Below, one piece after another: positions 1-6,364 of a stretch of 11,762 nt of DNA; within the stretch, counting starts at the first letter, position 1; each line of letters begins with the position of its first letter. The notes under the pieces are model-generated. The model did not search any database, had not been told where the DNA came from, and saw only the letters and a program-made list of their open reading frames with translations. Source of the DNA: Candidatus Colimorpha enterica (GTDB lineage Bacteria; Bacillota; Clostridia; Oscillospirales; CAG-272); assembly GCA_000433515.1 (NCBI GenBank), contig FR891082.1:1-11762 (forward strand), given 5' to 3'. The translations under genes were made by a program, and so were the position numbers.

Positions 1-1
1 A

Positions 2-595
2 GGTATTGCCCAAGCAGATATCACATCGGATCCCGCAGCTCTTGAACTGTGGCAACAGGAAAAGTTTCGGCAGATCAAGGAAGCACGGACACCCCACGAG
101 ATATGCTTCATGATAACCAAATCCTACAGCCTTGCATTTCTGAAATATGCAGCCCCGCACCTTTCAAATCAAGACCTTTCGGAAATGCTCTCTGACGTAT
201 GGGTACGAACCGAGTCTCCCAACAATGATCCGAACATGAGCAAGAACAGACTCCTGTCTCTTTTCAAAAAAGCACAACCACAGTTCCTCATGGACAAGGA
301 TGAATACGAAGCGTTTCAAAACCTCGAGGATACCGTTACAGTCTACCGAGGTGTGACCTCGCACAATGCGAAAAATGTAAAGGCGCTGTCATGGACATTG
401 AGCTATGATACCGCAGATTGGTTTGCACACCGATTCGGAGAGGACGGTACCGTCTACGAGGCACAAATAGACCGAGAGCACATCTACGCATATTTCAACC
501 GCAGAAACGAACAGGAGGTTATTGTGGATCCGAAGTATCTGATGGATATTACCGAAGCCGAAACAATGGAACAGACAGGCGCAATCACCCTGTAA
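2..595 (+). CDS. Putative ADP-ribosyltransferase-fold protein of an ICE (5' end outside the window)
   Basis: The frame is open from base 2 to the stop at 593-595, so the gene starts upstream of the window; the ATG at 110 is internal and has no ribosome binding site. The visible 197 codons end in a pattern like R-S-E class ADP-ribosyltransferases. Counting from the Met at 110, this is a YRG arginine motif (about residues 79-81), a serine-rich strand SWTLS followed by helix DTADWFAHRF (about 94-108), then an E-x-E (EQE) before VIVDP (about 134-141). This order matches the ADP-ribosyltransferase exoenzyme family as I remember it, but the catalytic assignment is inference. It could act on a host or phage target, or be a degenerate fold. 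No signal peptide can be judged because the start is missing. The downstream gene follows after 9 bases and shares the transcript. Confidence 0.55.
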   Translation, partial: GIAQADITSDPAALELWQQEKFRQIKEARTPHEICFMITKSYSLAFLKYAAPHLSNQDLSEMLSDVWVRTESPNNDPNMSKNRLLSLFKKAQPQFLMDKDEYEAFQNLEDTVTVYRGVTSHNAKNVKALSWTLSYDTADWFAHRFGEDGTVYEAQIDREHIYAYFNRRNEQEVIVDPKYLMDITEAETMEQTGAITL

Positions 596-604
596 GGAGT
601 GGCT

Positions 605-1240
605 ATGAGCGAAGAAAAATTACGCCCCGTTGGTCGGATTGACTTTCTGGATACGAAGGGACAGACCGGTGAAAGCTGTTACTACTACAGCGAAGAGGAC
701 TTCCTCAAAACTGTCAAGGAAGAAAACTATTACGGTGTCCCGATGGTAGTTAACGTCTTCCGTGATGAAGACGGACAGACAATACCTCTGGACTTCGTAC
801 AGGACTTCGATCCGCTACCGCAAGGATTCAAAATCTTAGATTACAAGGAAGGTGAAGACATGAACGATTTCAGAAGGCTTGAACAGCTTGCCAAGCAGTA
901 CAAAGCCTTGTATCCGAAAGGAACACGAATTGAACTACAGATGATGGGAAGCGATCCCCGTCCCATCGAACCCGGCACAAGAGGAACGGTGGATCACGTC
1001 GATGACCTCGGTACGATCCATTGTACCTTCGACAACGGCAGACGGCTCGGTATCATTCCCGAGGAAGACAGCTTCCGAAGGCTCACCCAGGACGAGATCC
1101 TCGATGAGCAAAGCGAGAAGCTCCAAATGGCGTATATCGATAAGGTCAATAAGGAGGTCATTCCCTGTATCGAATCCACGACAACCGATGGTACACCCAT
1201 TACGATGCTGTCGGCGGTTATGCTATCAGCTTTGTCATGA
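605..1240 (+). CDS. DUF4314-domain ICE protein with altered C-terminus
   Basis: I choose ATG 605 because the ribosome binding site AAGGAG (594-599) lies 5 bases upstream; a GTG at 599 overlaps that site. The product has 211 residues. Residues 1-80 form an acidic domain I do not recognise. Residues about 90-160 are a DUF4314 domain (KGTRIELQMMGSDP, then PGTRGTVDHVDDLGTIHC, then IIPEEDSFRRL), a small beta-rich domain common in conjugative elements with no assigned function. Residues 161-190 still look like native sequence. The last ~20 residues look random because the DNA there encodes a primase in the +1-related frame. The C-terminus was therefore probably replaced by a deletion that joined this gene to the primase. 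The stop overlaps the next start as ATGA. Confidence 0.7.
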   Translation: MSEEKLRPVGRIDFLDTKGQTGESCYYYSEEDFLKTVKEENYYGVPMVVNVFRDEDGQTIPLDFVQDFDPLPQGFKILDYKEGEDMNDFRRLEQLAKQYKALYPKGTRIELQMMGSDPRPIEPGTRGTVDHVDDLGTIHCTFDNGRRLGIIPEEDSFRRLTQDEILDEQSEKLQMAYIDKVNKEVIPCIESTTTDGTPITMLSAVMLSALS

Positions 1241-2160
1241 AGTATTATGCGATGGGATTTCAAGATGCTGTTGCGGAACTGCTCGGCGGCGGGATTGCTG
1301 TATGCAGTCCACCTGCTATCAAGGAACAGAAAGCAAAGGAACTTGTCATTCCCAAAGCAAATACAACGATGAACCGTGTGTATGCGTACCTCATGAACGA
1401 AAGGTTTATCTCCCGTGAGGTAATCTCCTTCTTTGCTCATGAAAGAACTCTCTACGAAGACGAGCAGTATCATAACTGCATCTTCGTCGGTGTGGATGAA
1501 AACGGTATTCCGAAGCACATTCACCGCCGAGGAACGCACGGCTCTTTCAAGCAGACAGAGTCAGGCAGTAAAGCGGAATACAGCTTCCACCATGACGGCG
1601 AAAGCGAGTGGCTGTTTGTGTTCGAAGCACCTATCGATATGCTTGCGTTTATCACCCTTCATCAGAAGGAGTGGACAAAGCATTCCTATGTCGCACTATG
1701 CTCCGTATCCGAGCGTGCCATCCTTCATCGGCTGAAGATAAACAAGCACATCCGAAAGATCGTGCTGTGTCTTGATCATGACAACGCAGGTATTGCAGCT
1801 TGTATGCGGATACGAGATATCCTCGTACAGGTGAGAGATGAGTCGGGATACATAACGGTATCCTTCGACTACTTCGAAACGGAGGATGGGACAAGCACCG
1901 GCGATGAAGTTATCCCAAATGATGAGGACAGCATTGAAAATGACGTGCTTCGTCAGTTTGACCTTGAAACACTTCGCAGAGCACTTGATACGCTAACAGA
2001 AGACGAGTACGCACTGATCTGCGCATTGTTTCTGCAGGATAAGCCTATGACAGAACGAGAGTATGCCAAGTCTATCGGTGTACCAAGAACAACTCTTGAA
2101 CATCGTAAAAAGCTCGTTCTTCAGAAGTTAAAAAAAGTTTTTCAAACCAGAATTTCCTAA
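1237..2160 (+). CDS. Chimeric ORF: truncated DUF3991/Toprim primase fused to a sigma-70 region 4-like C-terminus
   Basis: The 307-residue ORF has two parts. Residues 1 to ~195 resemble the DUF3991/Toprim primase-like proteins of ICEs: the tail of the N-terminal zinc-finger-type region (GFQDAVAELLGG), a DUF3991 segment (~48-100), then Toprim with the conserved glutamate E130 in VFEAPIDML and the D-x-D at 180-182 in CLDHDNAG. After the D-x-D the Toprim end is missing. From about residue 205 the sequence matches the small ICE sigma-factor-like regulators: EDGTSTGDE linker, a helix region, and a helix-turn-helix (TEREYAKSIGVPRTTLEHRKK, 272-292). Primase coding continues upstream of the ATG in this frame to about 1168, so ATG 1237 is internal to the original gene. 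It has no ribosome binding site, only a 4-base ATGA overlap. Probably a deletion product without primase activity. Confidence 0.65.
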   Translation: MKYYAMGFQDAVAELLGGGIAVCSPPAIKEQKAKELVIPKANTTMNRVYAYLMNERFISREVISFFAHERTLYEDEQYHNCIFVGVDENGIPKHIHRRGTHGSFKQTESGSKAEYSFHHDGESEWLFVFEAPIDMLAFITLHQKEWTKHSYVALCSVSERAILHRLKINKHIRKIVLCLDHDNAGIAACMRIRDILVQVRDESGYITVSFDYFETEDGTSTGDEVIPNDEDSIENDVLRQFDLETLRRALDTLTEDEYALICALFLQDKPMTEREYAKSIGVPRTTLEHRKKLVLQKLKKVFQTRIS

Positions 2161-2162
2161 AC

Positions 2163-2193
2163 CCTTGATTTGATGGGCTTTTTCAAGGTTTTT
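2163..2193 (+). terminator. Weak terminator after the chimeric ORF
   Basis: CCTTGA and TCAAGG form a 6-bp stem with a 14-base loop, followed by a run of five T. It sits 3 bases after the stop codon at 2158-2160. The stem is short, so the call is weak. Confidence 0.3.
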
Positions 2194-2210
2194 CTTAGGT
2201 TTGGACATAG

Positions 2211-2295
2211 AATTTCCCTTAAAATTTCCCTTACGAGAAATTTTAAGGGAAAGTTTTTTGCTTAAATGCTGTTGATTTTGATGATTTTAAGGGAA
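2211..2295. repeat. Four-copy TTCCCTTA repeat cluster with a 16-bp inverted repeat
   Basis: The octamer TTCCCTTA occurs at 2214-2221 and 2226-2233 on the + strand (12-bp period) and, inverted, at 2244-2251 and 2288-2295. Arms 2213-2228 and 2237-2252 form a perfect 16-bp inverted repeat with an 8-base loop, followed by TTTTTT (2254-2259). It could act as a rho-independent terminator, although the stem is AT-rich. The extra fourth copy is not explained by a terminator and could mark a protein-binding site. Confidence 0.6.
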
Positions 2296-2299
2296 GGGT

Positions 2300-2809
2300 T
2301 TGAGGCTTAACCGATCTCTAATTTGTCAAGAAGTTTCACACAGTTCCGTTTGGAGTCGCGAGCTGCATGGGCATAAGGGTGAATGGAAGTCACAGCCTCA
2401 CGAGGACTTGGTGGCACGGCTCAAAAGAAAACGCAAAGCCCTTTGCAAAAGGAACTGGAGCGTTGACCTGGCCTACCGAATCAAGAAGATTAACGAGGTC
2501 AGCCGAGGGTGGATAAATTACTTTCGCATTGGTTCCATGAAAATCAAACTTAAAAATATGGACGAACACCTGAGAACAATGGTGAGAGTCGTTATTTGGA
2601 AACAATGGAAAGTGCCGTCCAAACGGGAATGGGGACTTTGGAAACTCGGAATTGGCAAGGATTTGGCACGGCTCACAGCAAACTTTGGTGACAGATACCA
2701 ATGGGTCGTGAAAAAGACTTGTGTAGCAAGAGCCATTTCTAAAGAAAAACTGACCAAGCGAGGCTTAATCAGTCTTTCGGATTACTACCTACAGGTAGCG
2801 CATATTTGA
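2300..2809 (+). pseudogene. ltrA: Group II intron reverse transcriptase/maturase, C-terminal remnant
   Basis: From about base 2366 (HKGEWK) to the stop, the translation matches the C-terminus of LtrA-type intron-encoded proteins. The maturase (X) domain shows NWSVDLAYRIKKINEVSRGW, NYFRIGSMK, the EHLRTMVRVVIWKQWK stretch and the terminal ISLSDYYL. The whole reverse transcriptase domain, including the YADD catalytic motif, is absent; full-length family members are about 400-600 residues and only ~145 remain here. The first ~22 codons of the ORF do not look like maturase, so the ATG at 2300 is probably not a genuine start and the deletion edge lies near 2360-2370. The remnant cannot support retrohoming by itself. 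It is followed at once by intron RNA domains V and VI, which confirms the identity. Confidence 0.85.
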
Positions 2810-2815
2810 TTTTGA

Positions 2816-2885
2816 ATTGAACCGCCGTATGCCGAACGGCACGTACGGTGGCGTGAGAGGGGAGAGGTTCTCTCCCCTACTCGAT
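2816..2885 (+). ncRNA. Group II intron domains V and VI (3' end of the intron)
   Basis: Domain V (about 2819-2853) folds as ACCGCCGTA paired with TACGGTGG, a two-base CG bulge, and an inner TGCC/GGCA stem capped by GAAC; a CGC-type catalytic triad is readable in ACCGCC. Domain VI follows as a perfect 9-bp stem (2858-2866 with 2870-2878, loop GTT), and the intron ends in CTACTCGAT near 2885. These elements look intact although the 5' part of the intron is gone. The structural class was not assigned. Confidence 0.8.
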
Positions 2886-2986
2886 TATTCCGAAGGAATA
2901 CAACAACAGCGGAGTGAAATTTCACTCCGCTCAGATCACTGACAAAGCCCCTCTCTTGCCTGAGACGGGCTTTGTCAGTGATCTGA
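2886..2986. repeat. Three adjacent perfect hairpins downstream of the intron
   Basis: Directly after the intron come TATTCC/GGAATA (2886-2900, loop GAA), a perfect 24-bp palindrome (2908-2931, centre GAAATTTC), and a perfect 20-bp inverted repeat (2931-2950 with 2967-2986, 16-base loop). The second and third share base 2931, and the third touches the terminator that begins at 2986. Apparent ORFs on both strands here arise from these palindromes and are not genes. Confidence 0.8.
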
Positions 2987-3011
2987 AGCACTGCCGAAGC
3001 AGTGCTTTTTT
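2986..3011 (+). terminator. Strong rho-independent terminator
   Basis: AAGCACTGC (2986-2994) pairs perfectly with GCAGTGCTT (2999-3007) around a CGAA loop, and the T tract continues to 3011. It is the last of the four hairpins and would stop + strand transcription from the intron region. Confidence 0.8.
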
Positions 3012-3372
3012 GATGGGTGTAGATCAGTCGGATTGCAAGGAGGTACATTCGACAATATGGCGACCCGTTTCGCCATCAAAACGGTATTGGACGACGGCCT
3101 TCCGCCCGTCCAAGCAGAGTCTTCCGCTCATCAGGGGGTCGCTTCTCCGATAGCAACCTGCGAAAGAAGCGAACGGTCAATGGGAGGCAATAGCTCGGGC
3201 TCGGGTTCCGGTGTGCCTATTTCATTTTTTCATAGAACATACTGGTTCCTTCTTTTTAAACACATTCGAATATTTCGCGTCCATGAAAAAACGACAACCC
3301 ACAATATACTTGCGCCAAGAATATAGGTGTGAACTCTGACAATGTGATGGTTATAGCAGTATCTTCTATACG
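3012..3372 (+). other. Gene-poor ICE-derived stretch with a possible short ORF
   Basis: An AAGGAGG (3037-3043) precedes an ATG at 3057 by 13 bases and opens a 90-codon frame to 3326. Its translation has no recognised domain and contains a low-complexity GGNSSGSGSG segment, so I do not call it a gene. It may be a conserved untranslated part of the element. The stretch also holds a CCGTTT/AAACGG hairpin (3064-3083) and a near-perfect 9-bp hairpin at 3304-3324 (ATATACTTG, CGC loop, CAAGAATAT, one mismatch), just after an A-rich tract GAAAAAACGACAACCCAC. That hairpin could be part of an origin of transfer, but nothing proves it. Confidence 0.35.
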
Positions 3373-3409
3373 AAAAAAGTCTTCAAGGGAAAGCCTCGAA
3401 GACTTTTTT
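3373..3409. terminator. Bidirectional terminator between the ICE remnant and the glycan cluster
   Basis: AAAAAAGTCTTC (3373-3384) pairs perfectly with GAAGACTTTTTT (3398-3409). The inner AGG/CCT extends the stem after one mismatch. Because the stem begins with A6 and ends with T6, it has a U tract in both directions and can end both the + strand ICE transcripts and the - strand glycosidase operon. Confidence 0.85.
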
Positions 3410-3629
3410 GTGCAAGGATTTTTTGCTTTTTATTCTAACGGTATAACGTATCACGGCAAATCTCTATAAGAAGTGTAAATCAAAGGGAGGTGGTAGCCGA
3501 TCAACCTTTAGCCGATGGATTAGACACGAGTCCTTAGGCATTGTTACTTACCCCTAAATAATGCAAACGATCCCGGCATGTTGAGTGTTATTCACGGCAG
3601 CATATTGTGCGTTGTTCCATCGGTAAAAA
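3410..3629. other. Intergenic junction without a recognisable gene
   Basis: No gene is supported here. An AAAGGGAGG (3482-3490) looks like a strong ribosome binding site on the + strand, but only a 15-codon frame follows (GTG 3490 to TAG). AGCCGAT occurs twice in direct orientation (3494-3500 and 3510-3516). No terminator directly follows the SGNH gene, so its transcript probably runs to the hairpin at 3373-3409. This is where the junction between the mobile element and the glycan cluster should lie. Confidence 0.4.
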
Positions 3630-4283
3630 TCATATCGCACGAAGGAATGCCAATATCTTTTCGGCGATAACCACATGACCCGCATCGTTGGGGTGAAGTC
3701 CGTCGGGACATAATTTTTCGCGAATCACACTCACAGCAGGCTGAATCCCACTCATCGCATACAGATCAAGAACAGGAAGCGAATAATACTCAGCAATCTC
3801 ACGAATGATGTTCACATATGTTTTTAAGGGGGCTACATGATATGGCTTACTTCCGTCTCCCTTGGAATCGTTTTCATGGCATCTGTGAAGCGGTGTGAGG
3901 ATTATGATCGTCTTGCCGGAAAACCGTTCATGAAGTCGAGTCATGAGATGATGACAAGCGCCGTAGAACGTATAAAGACTTCTATCTTCAGTCGTTCCAA
4001 GGGGAGCGTCACCATGACCGAAATCATTTGTTCCACCGAATACTATTACCACATCGGCATTCTCATCAAGTTCTTCCACACGTTCGCAAAAGTCACGATC
4101 CATCGTTTCAGAAGTAGGTGTGATTTGGCGAGCAAATCTTGTGCCCCAAAGACCATAGTTCTTGACTTCACACTCCCCCATCTTTCCGACGAGCGTTACA
4201 AAGTGCTTGTCCTGTCCGCTTGTCCCCCATCCCTCAGTAATACTATCTCCGAGAAATACGATTTTCTTTCCTTTGAGCTCCAT
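3630..4283 (-). CDS. Cytosolic SGNH/GDSL hydrolase (probable carbohydrate esterase)
   Basis: This 217-residue single-domain SGNH hydrolase has all key blocks. Block I is FLGDSIT with nucleophile Ser14, a glycine-containing NYGLWGTRF (~42-50) lies in the block II position, block III is GGTND (83-87) with the oxyanion Asn86, and block V is DGLHPND (194-200) with Asp194 and His197 completing the triad. The family removes acyl groups, often O-acetyl, from sugars or lipids. There is no signal peptide or membrane segment, so it should act in the cytosol. The start has GGAAGG 9-10 bases upstream. It is the last gene of the - strand run, 160 bases after the GH20 gene. It shares the block III region and a following PLGT motif with the lipoprotein esterase at 8691-9524. 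Deacetylation of imported oligosaccharides is inferred from its neighbours; the exact substrate is unknown. Confidence 0.85.
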   Translation of the reverse strand: MELKGKKIVFLGDSITEGWGTSGQDKHFVTLVGKMGECEVKNYGLWGTRFARQITPTSETMDRDFCERVEELDENADVVIVFGGTNDFGHGDAPLGTTEDRSLYTFYGACHHLMTRLHERFSGKTIIILTPLHRCHENDSKGDGSKPYHVAPLKTYVNIIREIAEYYSLPVLDLYAMSGIQPAVSVIREKLCPDGLHPNDAGHVVIAEKILAFLRAI

Positions 4284-4443
4284 AGTAAACTTCCTTCCAC
4301 GTTAAACTCAGTGTTTTGCTATATTGATTTGGGAAACTCCACAATCCTTTTTCTGTCGTTTCATGTACATATTTAAGATGATCGATTAGTGATCAACAGA
4401 AATCAACGCAACCGTCTCAGTTCATAGCGGAACACAAGTAGAG

Positions 4444-6273
4444 TTATTCTCCGATATGAATTGATTTAATATAAACCGAATGATCGGAGGAGGGGCGGTA
4501 GGCAATCGAAAGAATGTTCTTTTCCGGATAGGGATTTTCAAAGATTGTTTGATAGTAAACCTTTTCGCTGTTCTCATAAGGCATTGCTGAGTAGCAAAGC
4601 TCGCTGGCCGATCCTGCTTCCTCAAAGGTATAGGTTTCTTTTTCTTTTCCGCTTTCAAGGAAGAGCATAGGGAGAGCATGATGGGAGATATTTTTACCAT
4701 ATTTCACTTCTAAATCCATAGTAGTTCCATCTTCATAGGTCACCACATAATCTCCCAGTTTATAAATGTCCGTGACAAATTCTCCGTCTACAAACCATTT
4801 ATACGGGAAAAAGGCATCTGTAGTATGATCGACGGTAATGCGCTTTTGAGAAGGAAGGGATGAAAAGTGATAGCGATATGCTTCCTCATAGGAAAGCTTC
4901 ATAACTTTCGCTTTCATGGGTGTGTCATAGAAGGAATGCCACATGGCATAGGCGGAAAATATGACTTGACGATATTGCCCGTTCCGCTGCATTTCTTCTC
5001 GAAAATAGGAGCCCCAATTGGAAACCACGCCGCCACGGATTCCTTTTTCAATTCGGAGACGCCAATCTTCGACATCAAGGGGGTCCAGGTTGCCAAAAAT
5101 CGCCTCAAGACCTTGTGTATGATAGACGAAGTCGTACTGTATGCCATAGGGATAGAACCAATGCAGAATGAGTACATCTTTAGGAATTCTTTGCTGACAG
5201 AGGAAAAGGGCAGGAAAACAATGGCGGTGGCCGTTTTCGATCGCATCTTTGGCTAAACCGCCTACACAGCGCTCACGAGTGATAACGGGAAGAAGCTTTT
5301 CTCCCCACATGGCCGTACGGATACCGCGCTGCTTTAAGAAGTCGTGAATTTTTATAATGTCGTCGGCATAGATGTCCTCCGGTTTTTTGTCTGCACAACG
5401 GGGGCAAAGGGCTATCGAGTAGAGCTCGTCATGTCCGATATGGATAACGGCGGGATGAAAAACATCGATAACTTCCTCAAGGACATCAAAGACGAGGGGG
5501 TAGGTGTCGGGATGGTTAGGGCAGTAGGTGTCGGGATAAGGATCTTCTTTCCGCTCTGCGATTTCCGGGTGAGCTAAGCAGAGGTAATCGGCATGCGAAA
5601 AAAGAGGCACCTCGGGATATACGGTTAGCCCCCGACTTTCGCAGTATGCGACAATCGAGCGCACCTCCTCTTGCGACAGGATTTCTCCCTCGCCGTTGTC
5701 GGTATGAATGGCATCTTTAGCCCAATCATAGCCATTTTGGATCTCAAGGGATCTGCCGGAATAGCGGTGTGTCTCGTCGGCGTAGGCCTTCCAAGCCGTG
5801 TTGATCTCTGGATGGCGGAGATACTCCATAGCGCCTCCGACCTCAAGGAAAATCGTATTATACTTATAATAAGCCAGCATATCCACAAGATAGTAAAAAT
5901 CGGAAAGCGAACGCCGTCCCGGAAGAAATCCTCGGTATCCACGGACATTCACATCCGGAGCATCGCTCAAAGAACCGGTATAAAGCTCCTTGTGTTCGAC
6001 CATCTGCAAAATTGTAACCGCAGCATACAGCATACCTCGGTCCTCGCTGTAGAAGATGGTGATGCTTTCGTCGGATATCGTTACTGTGTAGGCTTCGGGG
6101 GGTAATGTGGCATCACAAACGCCAAGTACCGTTGTAATACCGTTCTCTGTTCCTGCAACGAAAGCGGCTTTTCTCAGCACCTCTGTGGCATAGCCACAGA
6201 GGCCGGAGAGGATGATATTTTTGTGAATGGTTATGGGCTGTACTTTTTCCCATGTTTTGGGTTGAAAAAACAT
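4444..6273 (-). CDS. Glycoside hydrolase family 20 beta-N-acetylhexosaminidase-like enzyme
   Basis: I start the gene at ATG 6273-6271 because TAAGGAG lies 6 bases upstream; the frame is open 29 codons further but without a ribosome binding site. The product has 609 residues. An N-terminal GH20b-like domain ends in YSEDRGMLYAAVTILQMV (~75-92), followed by the (beta/alpha)8 domain from about RGYRGFLPGRR (~111). The GH20 signature is VIHIGHDEL with the catalytic Asp282-Glu283 pair; aromatic residues in MWGE and HWFYPYG fit a sugar pocket. A beta-rich C-terminal domain covers about the last 150 residues. GH20 enzymes release terminal beta-GlcNAc or beta-GalNAc (some release lacto-N-biose) with retention, using the substrate acetamido group. 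No signal peptide is present, so it should work on imported sugars. The 91-base gap to the GH36 gene may hold a weak promoter. The enzyme is divergent and its substrate unproven. Confidence 0.85.
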   Translation of the reverse strand: MFFQPKTWEKVQPITIHKNIILSGLCGYATEVLRKAAFVAGTENGITTVLGVCDATLPPEAYTVTISDESITIFYSEDRGMLYAAVTILQMVEHKELYTGSLSDAPDVNVRGYRGFLPGRRSLSDFYYLVDMLAYYKYNTIFLEVGGAMEYLRHPEINTAWKAYADETHRYSGRSLEIQNGYDWAKDAIHTDNGEGEILSQEEVRSIVAYCESRGLTVYPEVPLFSHADYLCLAHPEIAERKEDPYPDTYCPNHPDTYPLVFDVLEEVIDVFHPAVIHIGHDELYSIALCPRCADKKPEDIYADDIIKIHDFLKQRGIRTAMWGEKLLPVITRERCVGGLAKDAIENGHRHCFPALFLCQQRIPKDVLILHWFYPYGIQYDFVYHTQGLEAIFGNLDPLDVEDWRLRIEKGIRGGVVSNWGSYFREEMQRNGQYRQVIFSAYAMWHSFYDTPMKAKVMKLSYEEAYRYHFSSLPSQKRITVDHTTDAFFPYKWFVDGEFVTDIYKLGDYVVTYEDGTTMDLEVKYGKNISHHALPMLFLESGKEKETYTFEEAGSASELCYSAMPYENSEKVYYQTIFENPYPEKNILSIAYRPSSDHSVYIKSIHIGE

Positions 6274-6333
6274 ATAAAACTCCTTATAGGTATGCTGTCC
6301 TGAGACATCGCTTGGCTGACAACGCATATGTGA

Positions 6334-6362
6334 AATATAGCTGTCAGAAAAACGCTGCACAA
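6334..6362 (-). promoter_or_regulatory. Weak candidate internal promoter for the GH20 gene
   Basis: Read on the - strand, TTGTGC and TATATT (5 of 6 bases of the -10 consensus) are separated by 17 bases just after the GH36 stop codon. The -35 box is poor. A CTGACA/TGTCAG inverted repeat (6316-6321 and 6342-6347) overlaps it. Read-through from the upstream genes is equally possible. Confidence 0.25.
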
Positions 6363-6364
6363 TC

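Larger units (their letters stand above)
1..3409. mobile_element. Remnant of an integrative conjugative element (Tn1549-like gene set)
   Basis: This stretch carries a set of modules found together in clostridial ICEs: a DUF4314 protein, a DUF3991/Toprim primase, a sigma-70-region-4-like regulator and a group II intron maturase. All read on the + strand. At least three parts are broken: the primase lacks its start, the sigma-like protein lacks its first half, and the intron lacks its 5' part. No integrase, relaxase or conjugation gene is visible here, so the left limit is unknown. The right limit is set provisionally at the bidirectional terminator, since everything beyond it belongs to a glycan-degradation cluster of a different kind. 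No attachment site could be identified. Confidence 0.55.

Noticed and set aside
994..1539. 181-codon - strand ORF
   Set aside because: It runs opposite to the DUF4314 and primase frames, which carry recognisable domains.
2211..2295. CRISPR-like array
   Set aside because: The repeats are only 8-12 bases, partly inverted and not separated by uniform spacers.
2785..3153. Small ORFs on both strands around the hairpins
   Set aside because: Their similar peptides on the two strands are produced by the palindromes and inverted repeats, not by real genes.
3490..3537. 15-codon ORF after AAAGGGAGG
   Set aside because: The GTG overlaps the Shine-Dalgarno-like sequence and the peptide matches nothing I recognise.
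3837..4376. 179-codon + strand ORF
   Set aside because: It is antisense to the cytosolic SGNH esterase, whose catalytic blocks are all on the - strand.
6274..6360. Upstream extension of the GH20 gene by 29 codons
   Set aside because: No ribosome binding site precedes that start, whereas TAAGGAG lies 6 bases before the ATG at 6273.
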